From contig OX328128.1 of the NCBI GenBank assembly GCA_946811695.1, positions 72,925,621 through 72,989,620 of the forward strand: 64,000 bases of DNA, in the 5' to 3' direction. Every line of letters starts with the position of its first letter. Positions within the stretch are counted from its first letter, which is position 1. Made by a program: the position numbers and the translations under genes. The notes under the pieces are model-generated. The model saw only the letters and a program-made list of their open reading frames with translations. It did not search any database and had not been told where the DNA came from. This stretch comes from Gonocerus acuteangulatus. Taxonomy: Eukaryota > Arthropoda > Insecta > Hemiptera > Coreidae. Shown here in pieces: positions 10,846 through 21,892 of this stretch.

Positions 10846-11630
10846 GGACGAAAACCTCTCTACCCGTTGTTTCTCCTAGTATAATTGCTCTCCTGATCTC
10901 ATCGTCGTGCGCGACTCGAAATGTCCCCAGAATCTTTGCAGAATGAAAGAAAATTATTTTCCCCTGAGAATAGCCTTCACGTCATCCTCTATGCTGACTC
11001 ATTTAATTTCAATTACTGTTAGGAATTTTTCAAATCCCATTGCTTATTATAGACGTGAGTAAGAGGAACTAGCAGTTCCGTCATAACAGAACGGAATAGA
11101 AATAGTTTCAGGTAGTGAGTGGTTTGTTAGTTTTAGGATTTGTACCTGTTTTGGTGAAAGTGTGACTAACAATGGGCTTAGTCCTTACTCTTGGGGAATA
11201 CCAATCGGTTTATTAACATAAGCCCAGTTTTATGGCTGGAATTTCCATCTGGAAAGGACCCTTTTATGGAATAATTTATTATGGATTTGTCATTCAAACT
11301 TGGGATATACAAGGACTTAATATAGGGCCCTATGGGGACATAGAGAATATTCCTGTTCTTTTATTGCTCAGAGGACATTTGTTTCCCCAAAGTATTATTT
11401 ATAAAATTGTTTCTTGAAAAGTGTGATTAGAATAGTGCTTATTGCTGATCTTGCAGAACGCCTCCTGACATTCCTGTTCGCTTTATTGCTAAGATTTAGA
11501 AAGCTTAATCCCTAAACCCTTAAAATTTTTGAATAATATTAAATATTTGTGTGCACCATTGTAAGTGTACTGCAGAATAGCATTTACGACGGTGCATACA
11601 AATAGTTAATATTATTTTAATTTTTTTTTT
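10846..11630. other. No recognised feature
   Basis: Non-coding, moderately AT-rich. No family recognised. Confidence 0.45.
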
Positions 11631-11631
11631 A

Positions 11632-11775
11632 ACGTGAGCACTTGGCTCCGTGCCAAAGGTCGTGGGTACGAATCCCACAAGGGATAGTGGATTTTCTTTG
11701 GAGAAATGAAAAGGCATCAGCCTTTTCCTGGTTAGAAAAGGGTAGTAACCTGTAGACAAAGCGTCTTAAAATTCT
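11632..11775 (+). mobile_element. tRNA-derived SINE (family C)
   Basis: The segment ggtcgtgggtacgaatccca has a good B box (gggtacgaatccc). It is followed by ttttctttggagaaatg and the shared SINE core gaaaagggtagtaacctgta. The body matches 29935-30030 (minus) and 54318-54412 (plus). The 5' part of the tRNA-like head is poorly preserved. Confidence 0.65.
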
Positions 11776-13694
11776 GAGTTAATTATAATGGACGTTAAAA
11801 TTTAAATAATAATAATTTGAGGTGCTGAGGTGATTAGCTAAGCGATTCACCGAAAAAGGTAAGGAAAAAAAATATAATAATTTGTCAATGATTAAATTTC
11901 AGTGATAATGAATGTTCACCATAACACAATAATTGAACATTTACGCAAAACAAAAAATATATAATACCAACGAAAAAAAATGTTTAATAAAAACACAAAA
12001 GGATAATGTCCATTTATAATTTCTTCATTACAAAATCCATCAGCCTAACCCACAAAAATGAACCAACTTTTCATTAAATATTTAGGATAATTAAAACGAT
12101 TAACAGCTTAATTAAAATAAAATGTTCACAAACGATTTATTTTAAATAATTAATGAATATTAATTTGACAATTTCAGTTTTCATCTGTTTTCCATTAAAT
12201 CCTAATTATTTAATTAAGAAAACCGAAAGCATTCTGGTGTATTTAATTGTTAATATCTGAAATTGAGTAATATAAACTATTAAGATTTATACAATCATAT
12301 CCTACTCAAACGCACTGACTACATATAAAACTAAATATTATCATAAACAGTACAGATACACTTTACAACTTCTTAATTCATTACGACTGATTTTCTGTTA
12401 TTTTATTTTTTTTTTAGATTTAATGTATATATTTGTTAATTCTTTGTAGTTTAATGAAGACGAATTTTTTTCCCTAGCTAATAAACATTAAACCGAATTG
12501 ATATAACATCTCCCTGAAGAACACAACATGCCTGTAAATCCTCTGTAAGATTTCCCTTCTGTTCCTTGTTCTGCTCCTATTTAAGATGATATAATTGTGA
12601 AAGCCTTTGTCTGAACTAAATTCTAATTAGTATGTACTAATTGCGCTGACTCCCAACACTCGGAAGCGTTTTTAGGATGTTTTGTGGTTGGGGTTTTGTA
12701 ATCAACTCTTTAGATTATCCAGTTTAGTTCTCCGTCAAGAAGGTATTTTGAAGAGAGTTATTTCGATTTTTTGATAATAATTGTGTGGAATTTTGAGGGT
12801 CTTGAGATATTTAATTTTTGGAAATGTAGGCGAATATTTTGTATTTATAGGAAATTTGATGAAACAATCATTTTGTGCACCCTGACCAAATTATTAATAA
12901 TGAGCTACCATAACATTTGTTTCGTGGTATTCCATTGAATGGAAGTCAAAGAAGGCGCATGTTTCGTTTTAGAGGCAAGAACTTGTGTATCTAATAAGAA
13001 ATAAATGTTTCTACTAAATTTTACTTAAATATGCAACATTAAAAATGCTACATATTATTATATCCTCAAATAATAAGGTTTTTCTAATACACAACTGACC
13101 GCTTCTAACTGAATTCTGCAATCCGGGGTTTTCTCTTATCCTACAGTACCCGGTCCCCAAAACACCGGAAAGTCTACTGTAAGTACTTCAATTATAGTGA
13201 TTTGAGTTGTTCCAAAGATATTTCCGCAAAAAAAGTGCTTCCTCTCGAAGTCCATCTGTAACCAGATCATGTTATTTGAGTAATAGAGTAAACAAACATG
13301 AGTGAAAACTCCCCAGTGGTAAGGTTACAACGGTAGGAGTTTCTACTGCGATTGTACGCGCCGGTATTATAGACCACGCCCTTTTTCCCATCAACTGCAC
13401 AACGTACGAGTATTTGAACAGGGTGTGTTATTAAATAGGATTTGTCTGATGTCAAAGCGTATACTGATATCTCTATAGAGTGTAGATACGTTTGATGGAG
13501 TGGCTACCTTACGAGTTCTGACATTGATGGAATAATCTCCTGTACCCATGGAGTAGGCAAGTAGCGGATGTATCCGCTCCATCAGGGATTACGGAGCTCT
13601 GGGAAATCCACAGTCATGAAGAATTGGGTTCCGCGAAGTGATTGTCTTACAATTACTACCAATTACTGGGGTGGGGGTTACTATTACGTTCTCG

Positions 13695-13699
<5 letters not shown>
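11776..13699. other. No recognised feature
   Basis: About 1.9 kb of AT-rich, TAAT-rich DNA without coding potential. From 13100 onward it is slightly more GC-rich but yields no recognisable protein or repeat. Confidence 0.45.
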
Positions 13700-13765
<66 letters not shown>

Positions 13766-13795
13766 TATATACATATGTATATATATACATATATT
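13700..13795. repeat. (AT)n/(ACAT) microsatellite
   Basis: An (AT)n run of about 46 nt followed by imperfect (GTATATAT)/(ACATAT) repeats. It adjoins the large palindrome that starts at 13837. Confidence 0.95.
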
Positions 13796-13836
13796 CATTT
13801 ATGTGTAGATGGAGATAGTTAGCCGCTGCAGAGATA

Positions 13837-14600
13837 CGAAGACAGGTATAGTTGGGATTCGGCTAGGAGAAAAACGTCAGACTTTCAAAAAGAAATCTGT
13901 ATTTGGACGTTTCGACTGCACAATGGCAGCCTTCTTCAGCTAAAAAATATATACAACTTATAAGTAAAGAAAATATATATGTACAACTAGTAAGTAAAAG
14001 ACAGGCAGAAATGAGCGGAGTATATATATCAATACAATAAATTTTAACCAATCTTATTTTTAAAACAATGAAAATACGGTAGTTGGAAAGTAAACAGCAT
14101 GTAGAAAGTGTTAGTAAAACAGTACAAAAAAAAAACTAAACAGTAAAAACAACGAACATTTTTTTTTTATTTTTATATTTTTTTATTTTATTATTTTTTT
14201 TTTATTTTTTTTTTATGTAGTGAAAAACAAAATCTATTTTATAAGTGAATACAATGTTTTTCACTACATAAAAAAAAAAATGTTCGTTGTTTTTACTGTT
14301 TAGTTTTTTTTGTACTGTTTTACTAACACTTTCTACATGCTGTTTACTTTCCAACTACCGTATTTTCATTGTTTTAAAAATAAGATTGGTTAAAATTTAT
14401 TGTATTGATATATATACTCCGCTCATTTCTGCCTGTCTTTTACTTACTAGTTGTACATATATATTTTCTTTACTTATAAGTTGTATATATTTTTTAGGTG
14501 AATAAGGCTGCCATTGTGCAGTCGAAACGTCCAAATACAGATTTCTTTTTGAAAGTCTGACGTTTTTCTCCTAGCCGAATCCCAACTATACCTGTGTTCG
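13837..14600. mobile_element. Large palindrome of a PLE-type end (about 320-bp arms)
   Basis: The left arm (13837-14158) and right arm (14281-14600) are near-perfect inverted copies. They begin cgaa.acaggtatagttggg and contain ggctaggagaaaaacgtcag and gacgtttcgactgcacaatg. The innermost part holds a second hairpin, tttatgtagtgaaaaac / gtttttcactacataaa. The left arm alone has expanded to a T-rich run of about 48 nt. In the minus sense the left arm contains the hammerhead-like core described separately. I interpret it as two PLE ends joined tail to tail. There is no coding sequence. Confidence 0.8.
13905..13942 (-). ncRNA. Hammerhead-like core, PLE family 1
   Basis: On the minus strand it reads CTGAAGA, then ggctgc-cattgt-gcagtc (a six-pair stem II including one G-U), then GAAACGTC. 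This fits the hammerhead core CUGANGA - stem II - GAAA. Downstream, tgacgtttt can pair with aacgtc to form stem III. Stem I is not convincing. The opposite arm of the palindrome reads GTGAATA in place of CTGAAGA and should be dead. PLEs are known to carry hammerhead motifs. Confidence 0.5.
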
Positions 14601-14693
14601 TATATTCATTTATTTTTTTAGATTAATGTCGTGTACGTTTTTAAAAAATAGTATTTGCTTTTCTTTCGTTGGTATCGCTTTATTTTATAATTG

Positions 14694-14735
14694 ACCTACA
14701 CGTTTCGTGGCTTCCATACCACCACCTCAGGGGCA
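14694..14735 (-). ncRNA. Decayed hammerhead-like core, PLE family 2
   Basis: Minus strand: CCTGAGGTGGTGG ... gccacGAAACGTGTAGGTC. The stem GTGG/CCAC and GAAAC box are intact, but the expected A9 is T. It is probably a relic of another PLE end. It lies 94 bp beyond the preceding palindrome. Confidence 0.4.
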
Positions 14736-14867
14736 ATTAAAACCTAAACAATTTTTTTTTTGTACATCACTATAGTAATATACATAAATTAGTCTTATAT
14801 AACATATTAATAGTCTAGTTTAAAATTAAGAACAATTTTAATTTTCTCATTTATTTTTTTATTTTTT

Positions 14868-14922
14868 TTTTTAAACGGCGCTTCAACTATTTGGCTATTA
14901 GCGCCGGGCTATCTACAGGTTG
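14868..14922 (-). mobile_element. SINE 3' tail fragment
   Basis: Minus strand: caacctgtagatagccc, ggcgctaatagcc, aaatagttgaagcgccgt, then A-rich. This is the shared central motif and tail of the 5S- and tRNA-headed SINEs in this window; the head is missing. It directly abuts the palindrome at 14924. Confidence 0.75.
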
Positions 14923-14923
14923 A

Positions 14924-15201
14924 ATTTTATGTTTGGTGGAAATTTACAATTATTTTTACATTCTTTTAAATAATAAATTTTTCCCAGTGCCTTTATGTGT
15001 TTTTTTATTACTAAAAACACATATTATATCCACCTTAAATTTACGCTATCCACAAAAAAAAAAAATATTCAGTGGATAGCGTAAATTTAAGGTGGATAAA
15101 ATATTTGTTTTTAGTAATAAAAAAACACATAAAGGCACTGGGAAAAAATTATTATTTAAAAGAATGTAAAAATAATTGTAAATTTCCACCAAACATAAAA
15201 T
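14924..15201. repeat. Near-perfect palindrome, two 130-bp arms
   Basis: The arms at 14924-15053 and 15072-15201 differ at only about three positions. The 18-nt centre is an A-rich run plus tattca. The arms contain gtttggtggaaatttacaa and gcctttatgtgttttttta. No TIR-transposon signature or coding sequence is recognised. The left arm begins exactly at the end of a truncated SINE, suggesting a breakpoint there. Confidence 0.93.
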
Positions 15202-16687
15202 AAAAGATTATGGTGTGAGGTGATGAACAAAATAAGGCGTGTTAATAAGTTTGACCTGAGAATTTTTTGTAAAGATTGATATAAATATATATATATATTC
15301 GATAATTCGTTTATAACCGCTTTCAAAAATGGCCCGACTTTGTTGAAATTTGTCTTAAAATCTCTTTTAATAAAATGATTTCTCATTTTATTATAGAGAC
15401 TCGGAAGTCTCTCCCTTGATAACTCAAGATTCGACTAGCCAGACATCAACATCAACGTCAGCCATAGTCATTGATTACTATTTTTCTGACCTCTCTACGA
15501 GTACATAAGAATCGATGAATGTTTTCGGTAGTGAAGATTATTTTTTTATTTATTCATTACTAACTTGATCAGAATGTACAAATTGTCTGTTTGTCCTGTT
15601 GTTATTGGCACTTCAACGATTTAGACACCAGCTAGTCATGAGTAAACCCCATTTCCTTATGAGTACACATCGCTGCTTCGTGAAATTCCTGCTACCTGAC
15701 ACCTAGTATGTCTACAGCTGATTCATTATCTCCTGTTGATACTAAATGAATCAGAGCTTGTGCCTATGAATGCATAACCAGCTGATTCTGACAGGATGCC
15801 AGAGGCATTGACACCTAGCCCAATGTCATACACGTAGGCCCATTCGAATTGCTTTATTTCAGTATTGGATCTATCTAAATTACGACCGGTGATTTTCTCG
15901 CATTTCAAAAGGGTAGGGTTACATTACTGCTGTAATCTGTTCTCAGGTCCATCTGATGAGGAGCTCCCTTGAGCCAATGGGCTCCCTGTAGGCCTAATCT
16001 TTAATGTATTACCATGCGATGTAATCCAAGTACCTAAGATGTGAAGATGAAGCGATATCGGCGACCACGTCCTATCAAAATTTGTGAATATCAAGTATCA
16101 CCACTTCCAGTTTTGATATTATATTATATCACTTCCATAATGGCATTCTATATTCCTGTGGAGTAAAAGGCATTAAGATATAATATGTTTCTTTGTTGTT
16201 CTGTCGAACGGCAAAGGCTGGGTTGAGGTTGTCCACATTGTGTCATAGTTGTGGTCAACTCCGGTAAGTGTTGATATAGGTCAGTTCTGCCTTACAAAAG
16301 CTCAAGGCTAGCTGCTTCTTTCTTAGCCAAGAATCTTTATAGTCAGAATCACCAGGTATTCAAGGCAGCGACGTTTAAGGCGCGATAAATTTCGCCCATT
16401 GCTCCTGGGGGGGGGGGCGGTTTTAGAAGCGTTCCACACTTTATTATAATTTATGTTCCATGACATATTTTTCGGAAGGAATTTTGTAGGATGCATATTG
16501 CACATATACAGACACACAGATAGGTATACGTCTCGTCGACTACTGACACAATTTTTTAATGTCACACGCCGAATATATACATATAACGCCCAAAATCAAA
16601 AAATTAATTGCTTTTTTCATTTAAGTTTAAATATAAATTGACAAAGTGTTAACATTATGTCAATGAACCATCTGTTTCATAACTGAC
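15202..16687. other. Unassigned; short repeat shared with 26400-26470
   Basis: At 15450-15520 the sequence catagtcattgattac ... gacctctctacgagtac resembles 26410-26470 (gccattgatttacc...ccctctctatgagtact), indicating a dispersed repeat. At 15600-15640 ggcacttcaacgatttag resembles a decayed SINE tail. The rest is unassigned. A G10 run sits at 16409-16418. Confidence 0.45.
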
Positions 16688-16928
16688 ATATCGCACTAGT
16701 ATTTCTAAAGTGACAAAACTGAAAATGTTTCACTCTTACCTATGTAGGGGGCTTAGCATTAAGACAGAAAGATTGACACTAGTACCCTCTGGTGTACATG
16801 CCCTGAATCTAGGTCCATACAGGTTTGATGGTTGATAAAGAGATATCGACCATGTCTTTCATAGTCTATGACAGTGTGAATAAAACCGATTTTTGAGTTG
16901 TGTCACTTTAGAATTACTAGTGCGATAT
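16688..16928. mobile_element. MITE with ATATCGCACTAG termini, copy 1
   Basis: The ends are atatcgcactagtatttcta and its reverse complement (tactagtgcgatat). The TIRs extend about 38 bp (tttctaaagtgacacaactc). The total length is about 241 bp with no coding capacity. TA at the outer edge may be the target duplication of a Tc1/mariner-type element, but this is not certain. The interior matches the copy at 18534. Confidence 0.88.
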
Positions 16929-17575
16929 ATAAAAGCTCATTGCCAAAACTGCGAAGCCCTTAACCAAAAATATACTTAACTACGATTTTGGGAAAAAATT
17001 ATCTACAGATCGGCATCTTATTCTTGCCAGGATAAGGACAATGTTTTCTATTCTTTCGAAAGAAATTCCTTATAATTCTGCATATTTAATACTAGATATC
17101 AATAATATTTTTTAAGTAAATCATCTTATTATATAGTATTGTGTTTTTTGTTGGCATATGTGGGCAACAATCGGCCCTCTGTAAGATTTGATGCGGCCTG
17201 CGAGAATTGAAAAACCAAATAAACAAAAATATTCTTCCACTAAATGAGGAAGATCGAGTGAAATCGAAAAGAGCACCTAATGAATCAAGTGAGCCTGCAC
17301 GCCCCGAGTGTTTCATTGATTTCGTGATGCTATTTAACTTGTAATAATTCAAAATTTCATGATTTAATTATTATGTTGTACCTATTTTTTCCATTTAATA
17401 TAGTTAATTTAATACATTGGATTTTACTAACATTGTCGTATTATTTCTTGTCTGATATCTATCGCTAAAAATTATGAACGTACATTAAAATCCGATGTTA
17501 TTTTATTTTGAACCATCAACGCGGCCGGAGAACGTACTTGCACAGTTTGGCCCACAACATGTCAAAGGTTACTCG
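16929..17575. other. No recognised feature
   Basis: Unassigned DNA. A faint resemblance to a DNA-transposon tail around 17160-17320 was considered and not accepted. Confidence 0.4.
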
Positions 17576-17716
17576 TACCCGATCTACAGGTTGCCATCCT
17601 TTTATATCGCCAATAGCACGTTGACGGTCCCTTGTTCAGGTACTGGCGAAGCCCGACGTAACTTCGGTGCTGTATGGGTTCCAGCGTATTCAACGTGGCT
17701 TTGGCTTTTGGCCATT
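17576..17716 (-). mobile_element. 5S rRNA-derived SINE (SINE3-type), diverged
   Basis: On the minus strand it begins ggccaaaagccaaagccacg, then ttgaat.cgctgg, gaagtta.cgtcgggc, cagtacctgaac, and a gaccgtcaacgtgctattgg segment. These track the 5S rRNA gene from its 5' end through the internal control region to its 3' end. They are followed by the SINE core aaaaggatggcaacctgtag. It is too diverged to be a functional 5S gene. Confidence 0.8.
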
Positions 17717-18533
17717 TCCAAAGTGTCCAAGCTTTTGCACGTTCAGGCCTCTATCTCAGACGCTTTTGGCAACAATTGGCTCGTCCGTCAGCGAGAAACC
17801 ACACTAACTAATCTCTCTCTGGGGAACTGGCTAAAATATTCATTTATTTGGTGGAAAGTATATGACCACGCGTCTCGCAAGATGACAGGAATGTCGGAAC
17901 GTGTTGCCTAACGACCAGTAGCGAAATGTCACGCGACCGTACGTAGCGTTGCCTTTCCCATTCACGGACGTCCTTGCTGCGTATCCTACGCTTATCCGTG
18001 ACCGATATACCCCTCCTAGACACGACCACGCTACGTATTAGGGAAAGATAGATTATCTATTTCCCCATGGGGCGTTCTGGAGTCCTTGCTGGGCGTGATG
18101 GAATTCCTGGAGGAGTCACAATGTTTCAAGTAACTGGAAGCAAACGGTCCTAGGATATCTCTGTCTTATTTTTTGTGGCAGAATGTTTCGAGCGAATTTC
18201 AGAGATTTGTTTCATGTACAACAAATTCTGTTGATTGACAATTTGAGGCTCCTGCCCGTTTGCATCAATAGGTTTTGAGGTACATATTTTAACGCGTTGT
18301 TGGACTTCTGGAGGGGTTATTAGTCATAACAATCAACTCCGGAATTATGTTAATTATTTATGTCATGTTGAGGTGTTGTGGGTTATAAAATACACCTTTT
18401 ACGAATGTTTTTATCATTGGGTGGGCAATGCCACCGTTTATTATGGGTAGGCACATTCTTTTGACACACAGATTTGGTAAAAAAATAATTTTTCTCATTT
18501 GATAAGTCAAATTGCTTAAGTAGTAGAATACGT
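17717..18533. other. No recognised feature
   Basis: GC-richer than average between 17720 and 18060 but without a recognisable protein. The remainder is AT-rich. Confidence 0.4.
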
Positions 18534-18776
18534 ATATCGCACTAGTATTTCTAAAGTGACACAACTCAAAAATCGGTTTTATTCACACCGTCATTGTTAT
18601 TACTATGAAAGGCATAGGTAAATATATCTTTATCAACCATCAAAACTGTATGTACCTAGCTTCAGAGCTTGTACTCCAGAGGGCACTCTTGTCATCCTTC
18701 CTGCCTTATCCCTACATAGGCAAGAGTGACACATTTTATTTTGAGTTGTGTCACTTTAGAAATACTAGTGCGATAT
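18534..18776. mobile_element. MITE with ATATCGCACTAG termini, copy 2
   Basis: The TIRs atatcgcactagtatttcta / tagaaatactagtgcgatat, extended by aagtgacacaactcaaaa, are nearly perfect over 38 bp. It is about 243 bp long and inverted relative to copy 1. The TIRs are better preserved than in copy 1. Confidence 0.9.
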
Positions 18777-18789
18777 ATATTTTTTTGGC

Positions 18790-19015
18790 CGGAGTTCGCT
18801 TGATAAATGCTTTTGGCGTCTAGGCTTTTGCCTTATATGCTTTATTTCAATGAAAGCATTTTTAGTGACATCTTCAGCCGTTTGCGATAAAAGTGGCCAC
18901 AACTTGTTTACCTATGTAATTTCGGTTTGGGTATTCAGAAAGTATAGAATCAATTGAAAATACTTCCAAACTTTGACATTCATCCAAACTAAAATGTTTA
19001 AATAATGTAAAAAGT
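18790..19015 (+). mobile_element. Helitron-like element E2, partial copy
   Basis: The ordered blocks caatgaaagcattttt, cagccgtttgcgataaaa, tttcggtttgggtattcag, aatcaattgaaaata and catccaaactaaaatgttt match 520-680 of the first copy. The left edge abuts the MITE, and it ends about 300 bp before exon 19320. Confidence 0.5.
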
Positions 19016-19319
19016 GCGCTTTATTATACACAAATTAGTTTTATTAAGATGCCACGCGGCAGAACACCGACTGTATCTACCTTCGGAATCCCAACGGTCA
19101 AGAATCTTCTCTCAATCTCAATTTTTGTTAATTTTGGAGTTATGGAAGTATTAAAAAAATGGTTCTTATGTGTTCTAATTGATTTTATGCGAAACTTCAG
19201 GGATTTTTTAAATGGAACAGATAATTACAATAAATCTTTTAATATTTCTTATATGTTAATATTATTTTTTATTTTTAAATATTCTATTATTAATAATTTT
19301 TGTTTTGGTTATGTTTCAG

Positions 19320-19381
19320 ATGAGCGTGATGCCATACAGAAGAAGACTTTTACTAAATGGGTCAACAAACATTTGAAGAAG
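19320..19381 (+). CDS. shot: Spectraplakin CH1-domain exon (first half of CH1 start)
   Basis: This internal exon is 62 nt long. It follows an AG acceptor (gttatgtttcag) and ends at AAG before the donor GTAGAA. Its first two bases complete a codon from the previous exon (probably GAT, Asp). The remaining 20 codons read ERDAIQKKTF then TKWVNKHLKK, the signature start of the CH1 domain in plakins and spectraplakins (short stop/kakapo, MACF1, dystonin, plectin). In this family tandem CH1-CH2 domains bind F-actin, and the long protein links actin to microtubules or adhesion sites. The exon leaves phase 0, matching the exon at 60134. The preceding exon is not recognisable in the window. A 45-nt poly(T) run begins 61 nt past the donor. 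The family assignment is firm; the exact orthologue (shot) is inferred from an apparently arthropod context. Confidence 0.92.
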
Positions 19382-19440
19382 GTAGAAAAGCTTTGTTCCA
19401 AATGTGGGAAATTCTGTAACCATTGCATGTTGTTTGGTTT

Positions 19441-19442
<2 letters not shown>

Positions 19443-19487
<45 letters not shown>
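19443..19487. repeat. Poly(T) run, 45 nt
   Basis: It starts 61 nt after the 5' splice site of the exon at 19320-19381. Confidence 0.98.
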
Positions 19488-19488
<1 letters not shown>

Positions 19489-20298
19489 GTTTAAAGAATA
19501 ATTACGGAATTGTACGATATTTTTTTTATATGATTCCCCGAGAGATTATCGTTTCCTTTAATTAACAATTTTGTTTGTGTTTCTATTATATTATTTTTAT
19601 GTTTTTTGAATTACTAGGCAAAAGTTAATTGTAAAAGCGAGTAACAATTACATTGAAAATACATGCAATTAAAATTATTTTATTTATGATTATACTTTCT
19701 TTGATAATGTTTTTATTGCAAGGCTTTTATTTATTTTATTTAATATTAATTTTACTTATAATTTAATTTTATTTAATGAGGTATTTGTATATAATTTTTA
19801 TTATTTTATTTAAATTTAAATTCAATCATTTATAAGTTTTATATATAAATTATTGTCCTAATTAATTACGAGTATTCGCGATTATTTGGAAAACTTGTGG
19901 TTTTAGGTTCGTTTGAATTTCGACCCCCGTTTATAAAATCTCTCCAGTTTTTTTTTTAACTTCCTACAAGTGTACCCATTTTTATTTCAAACTTCACTTG
20001 GACGATAGTGTAACAAACTTTTGGAATTCGAAAGAAAAGCTGATCGATAATCAATAATTTTCTTCTAGGAGCTGCAATTTTCGATATAATCTGAATTTTA
20101 ATAATGAAAATTGTTATTATTGTTATCTAAACGTTCCGTAGGGATCTTTTATAATAATGAATTAATAACAAAAATGTTCTTTAAAAAAGTATATGTTAAA
20201 ACTAGAACATTGCACAAATAGAGGCTCATGGGTATCCCTTCAACTAGCAGCATTTTATTTAAATTATTTTTCGAACTATTTGAGTGAACCTGTGCCAC
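19488..20298. other. AT-rich intron sequence without recognised features
   Basis: Very AT-rich from 19560 to 19870. Nothing recognised on either strand. Confidence 0.5.
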
Positions 20299-20350
20299 TG
20301 ACTGACCGAGGAAATCAGCACATATGTTTTCGAAACGTTTGGGGATCGAA
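20299..20350 (+). ncRNA. Decayed hammerhead-like core, PLE family 3
   Basis: gactgaCCGAGGA ... gcacatatgttttc-GAAACGTTTGGGG. The core fits CUGANGA-stem II-GAAA except that U4 reads C. It lies directly upstream of an (AT)n tract, as do other PLE ends here. It is only a relic. Confidence 0.4.
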
Positions 20351-20403
20351 ATTTTAACCAGAGAACCTTGTTGCGCATGTCATGTTGAAACAATCCGTAA
20401 CTA

Positions 20404-20410
20404 ATATATA

Positions 20411-20462
<52 letters not shown>
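20404..20462. repeat. (AT)n microsatellite
   Basis: Between a PLE end relic and the 103-bp minisatellite. Confidence 0.96.
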
Positions 20463-20466
<4 letters not shown>

Positions 20467-20478
20467 TACTTGCCTGTA

Positions 20479-21121
20479 GAAAACTAGGAATCACCCTAAA
20501 TGTCAATGACTGGTTTGTCATGACCTCTGATTTTGCCTCATCGAAGATCGTGGAAGCTCATAAAAGGGTTTCCTCCCTATAGAAAACTAGGATTCACCCT
20601 AAATTGAAATAACTGGTTTGTCGTGACCTCTGATTTTGCCTCATCGAAAATCATAGAAGCTCATAAACGGGTTTCCTCCCTATAGAAAACTAGAAATCAC
20701 CCTAAATTTGAATGACTGGCTTGTCATGACCTCTGATTTTGCGTTATCGAAAATCATAGAAGCTCATAAACGGGTTTCCTCCCGATAGAAAACTAGGAAT
20801 CACCCTAAATTGAAATAACTGGTTTGTCATGACCTCTGATTTTGCCTCATCGAAAATCATAGAAGCTCATAAACGGGTTCCCTCCCTATAGAAAACTAGG
20901 AATCACCCTAAATTTGAATGACTGGTTTGTCATGACCTCTGATTTTGCGTTATCGAAGATCATAGAAGCTCATAAAAAGGTTTCCTCCTTATAGAAAACT
21001 AGAAATGACGGTAAATTTGAATGACTGGTTTTTCATGACCTCTGATTTTGCCTCATCGAAGATCAAAGAAGCTCATAAACGGGTTTCCTCCTTATAGAAA
21101 ACTAGGAATCGCCCAAAATTT
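20479..21121. repeat. 103-bp minisatellite, six full units plus a partial
   Basis: The unit start gaaaactaggaatcacccta recurs at 20479, 20582, 20685, 20788, 20891, 20994 and 21097, a spacing of exactly 103 in every case. Each unit contains actggtttgtcatgacctct and gaagctcataaacgggtttc. Alternating variants (gcctcatcg versus gcgttatcg) suggest some two-unit exchange. No open frame continues through the array. Confidence 0.97.
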
Positions 21122-21521
21122 GAAAGTTGCCCGCACATTATACTGAAAAAATAAATTTTACACGCCTCCAGTCCGTTTCATTAGAACTACTTGAAAAAAA
21201 AAAATGTGTAAATCGAGAGCTAATGACAAACATCATATTTTGCTTTATTTTTTTCTGAAACTGCGTTATTGCCACACAGAACTTGATCATTTGTCCCTTT
21301 CATTTCCCACTTAGCCACCTATGTTAATGTTGGTTGGGCATATGCTGGTTCCGTCTGGGCGACGGCTGTGGGGTTTTGCATGCGTCTATTTATATCTTCC
21401 ACGGAAGTCTATAAATACACTTGTACACCTTAGCGGCTGCACGCATTGTATGAGGGGTTATTTCAGGAACTGGGTACTTACTGACAGGCTGCAATGAAAT
21501 TACAAACGTGGAAACTAATTT

Positions 21522-21639
21522 TAGAAGGTGTAGGTGATTGGGGTTCAATCATTTGTAAAAAACAAAAACAAAAAAAAAAAAAACCTACATTTTAGTTAGT
21601 AAAATGTAGTTTTTTTTTACAAATGATCTACACCTTCTC
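21522..21639. repeat. Inverted repeat / hairpin
   Basis: The outer arms agaaggtgta / tacaccttct and caatcatttgtaaaa / tttttacaaatgat enclose an inner pair ctacattttagt / actaaaatgtag-like. It is compact and A/T-run rich. It lies just before a PLE end relic. Confidence 0.7.
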
Positions 21640-21711
21640 AATACCAACGGTGGGCAATCTCTAGTCTATGATTTAAAACTATTTTTTTTTAATGTAAAAA
21701 TTCAGTATATT

Positions 21712-21752
21712 TCCCAACTTTTTGGCTTGAGATTCAAGTCTTCATCAGAGTT
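21712..21752 (-). ncRNA. Decayed hammerhead-like core, PLE family 4
   Basis: Minus strand: CTGATGA-agacttgaatctcaagc-CAAAAAGTTGGG. The CUGAUGA box and a stem II (cttga/tcaag) are intact; the GAAA box is mutated to CAAA. The same family recurs at 52649-52678. Confidence 0.5.
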
Positions 21753-21892
21753 ATGGGACGAGGAAGAACTGATCCGGGTAGAAAGTTGTTACATCTTCCG
21801 GTAGCTGCAGTCACTTCCTATTAAGGTTTTTAATAAAGAAACATTTCAGATATCTATATCGCTCATCGGCAAGAAACACAACTCAAAACCAT

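Noticed and set aside
13589..13822. Open frames with (YI)n repeats on both strands, also at 22261, 36043, 38639, 49612 and 60454
   Set aside because: They are translations of (AT)n microsatellites.
15953..15990. Hammerhead ribozyme (ctgatgagg agctcc...gggctcc)
   Set aside because: CUGAUGA and a ggagc/gctcc stem are present, but the essential GAAA after stem II is missing.
17092..17352. Possible hAT/ZBED-like tail (…RPHQILQRADCC…)
   Set aside because: The resemblance is faint, confined to one short stretch, and lacks the hAT dimerisation signature.
20479..21121. CRISPR-like array
   Set aside because: Whole 103-bp units are repeated without unique spacers, in an animal intron. It is a minisatellite.
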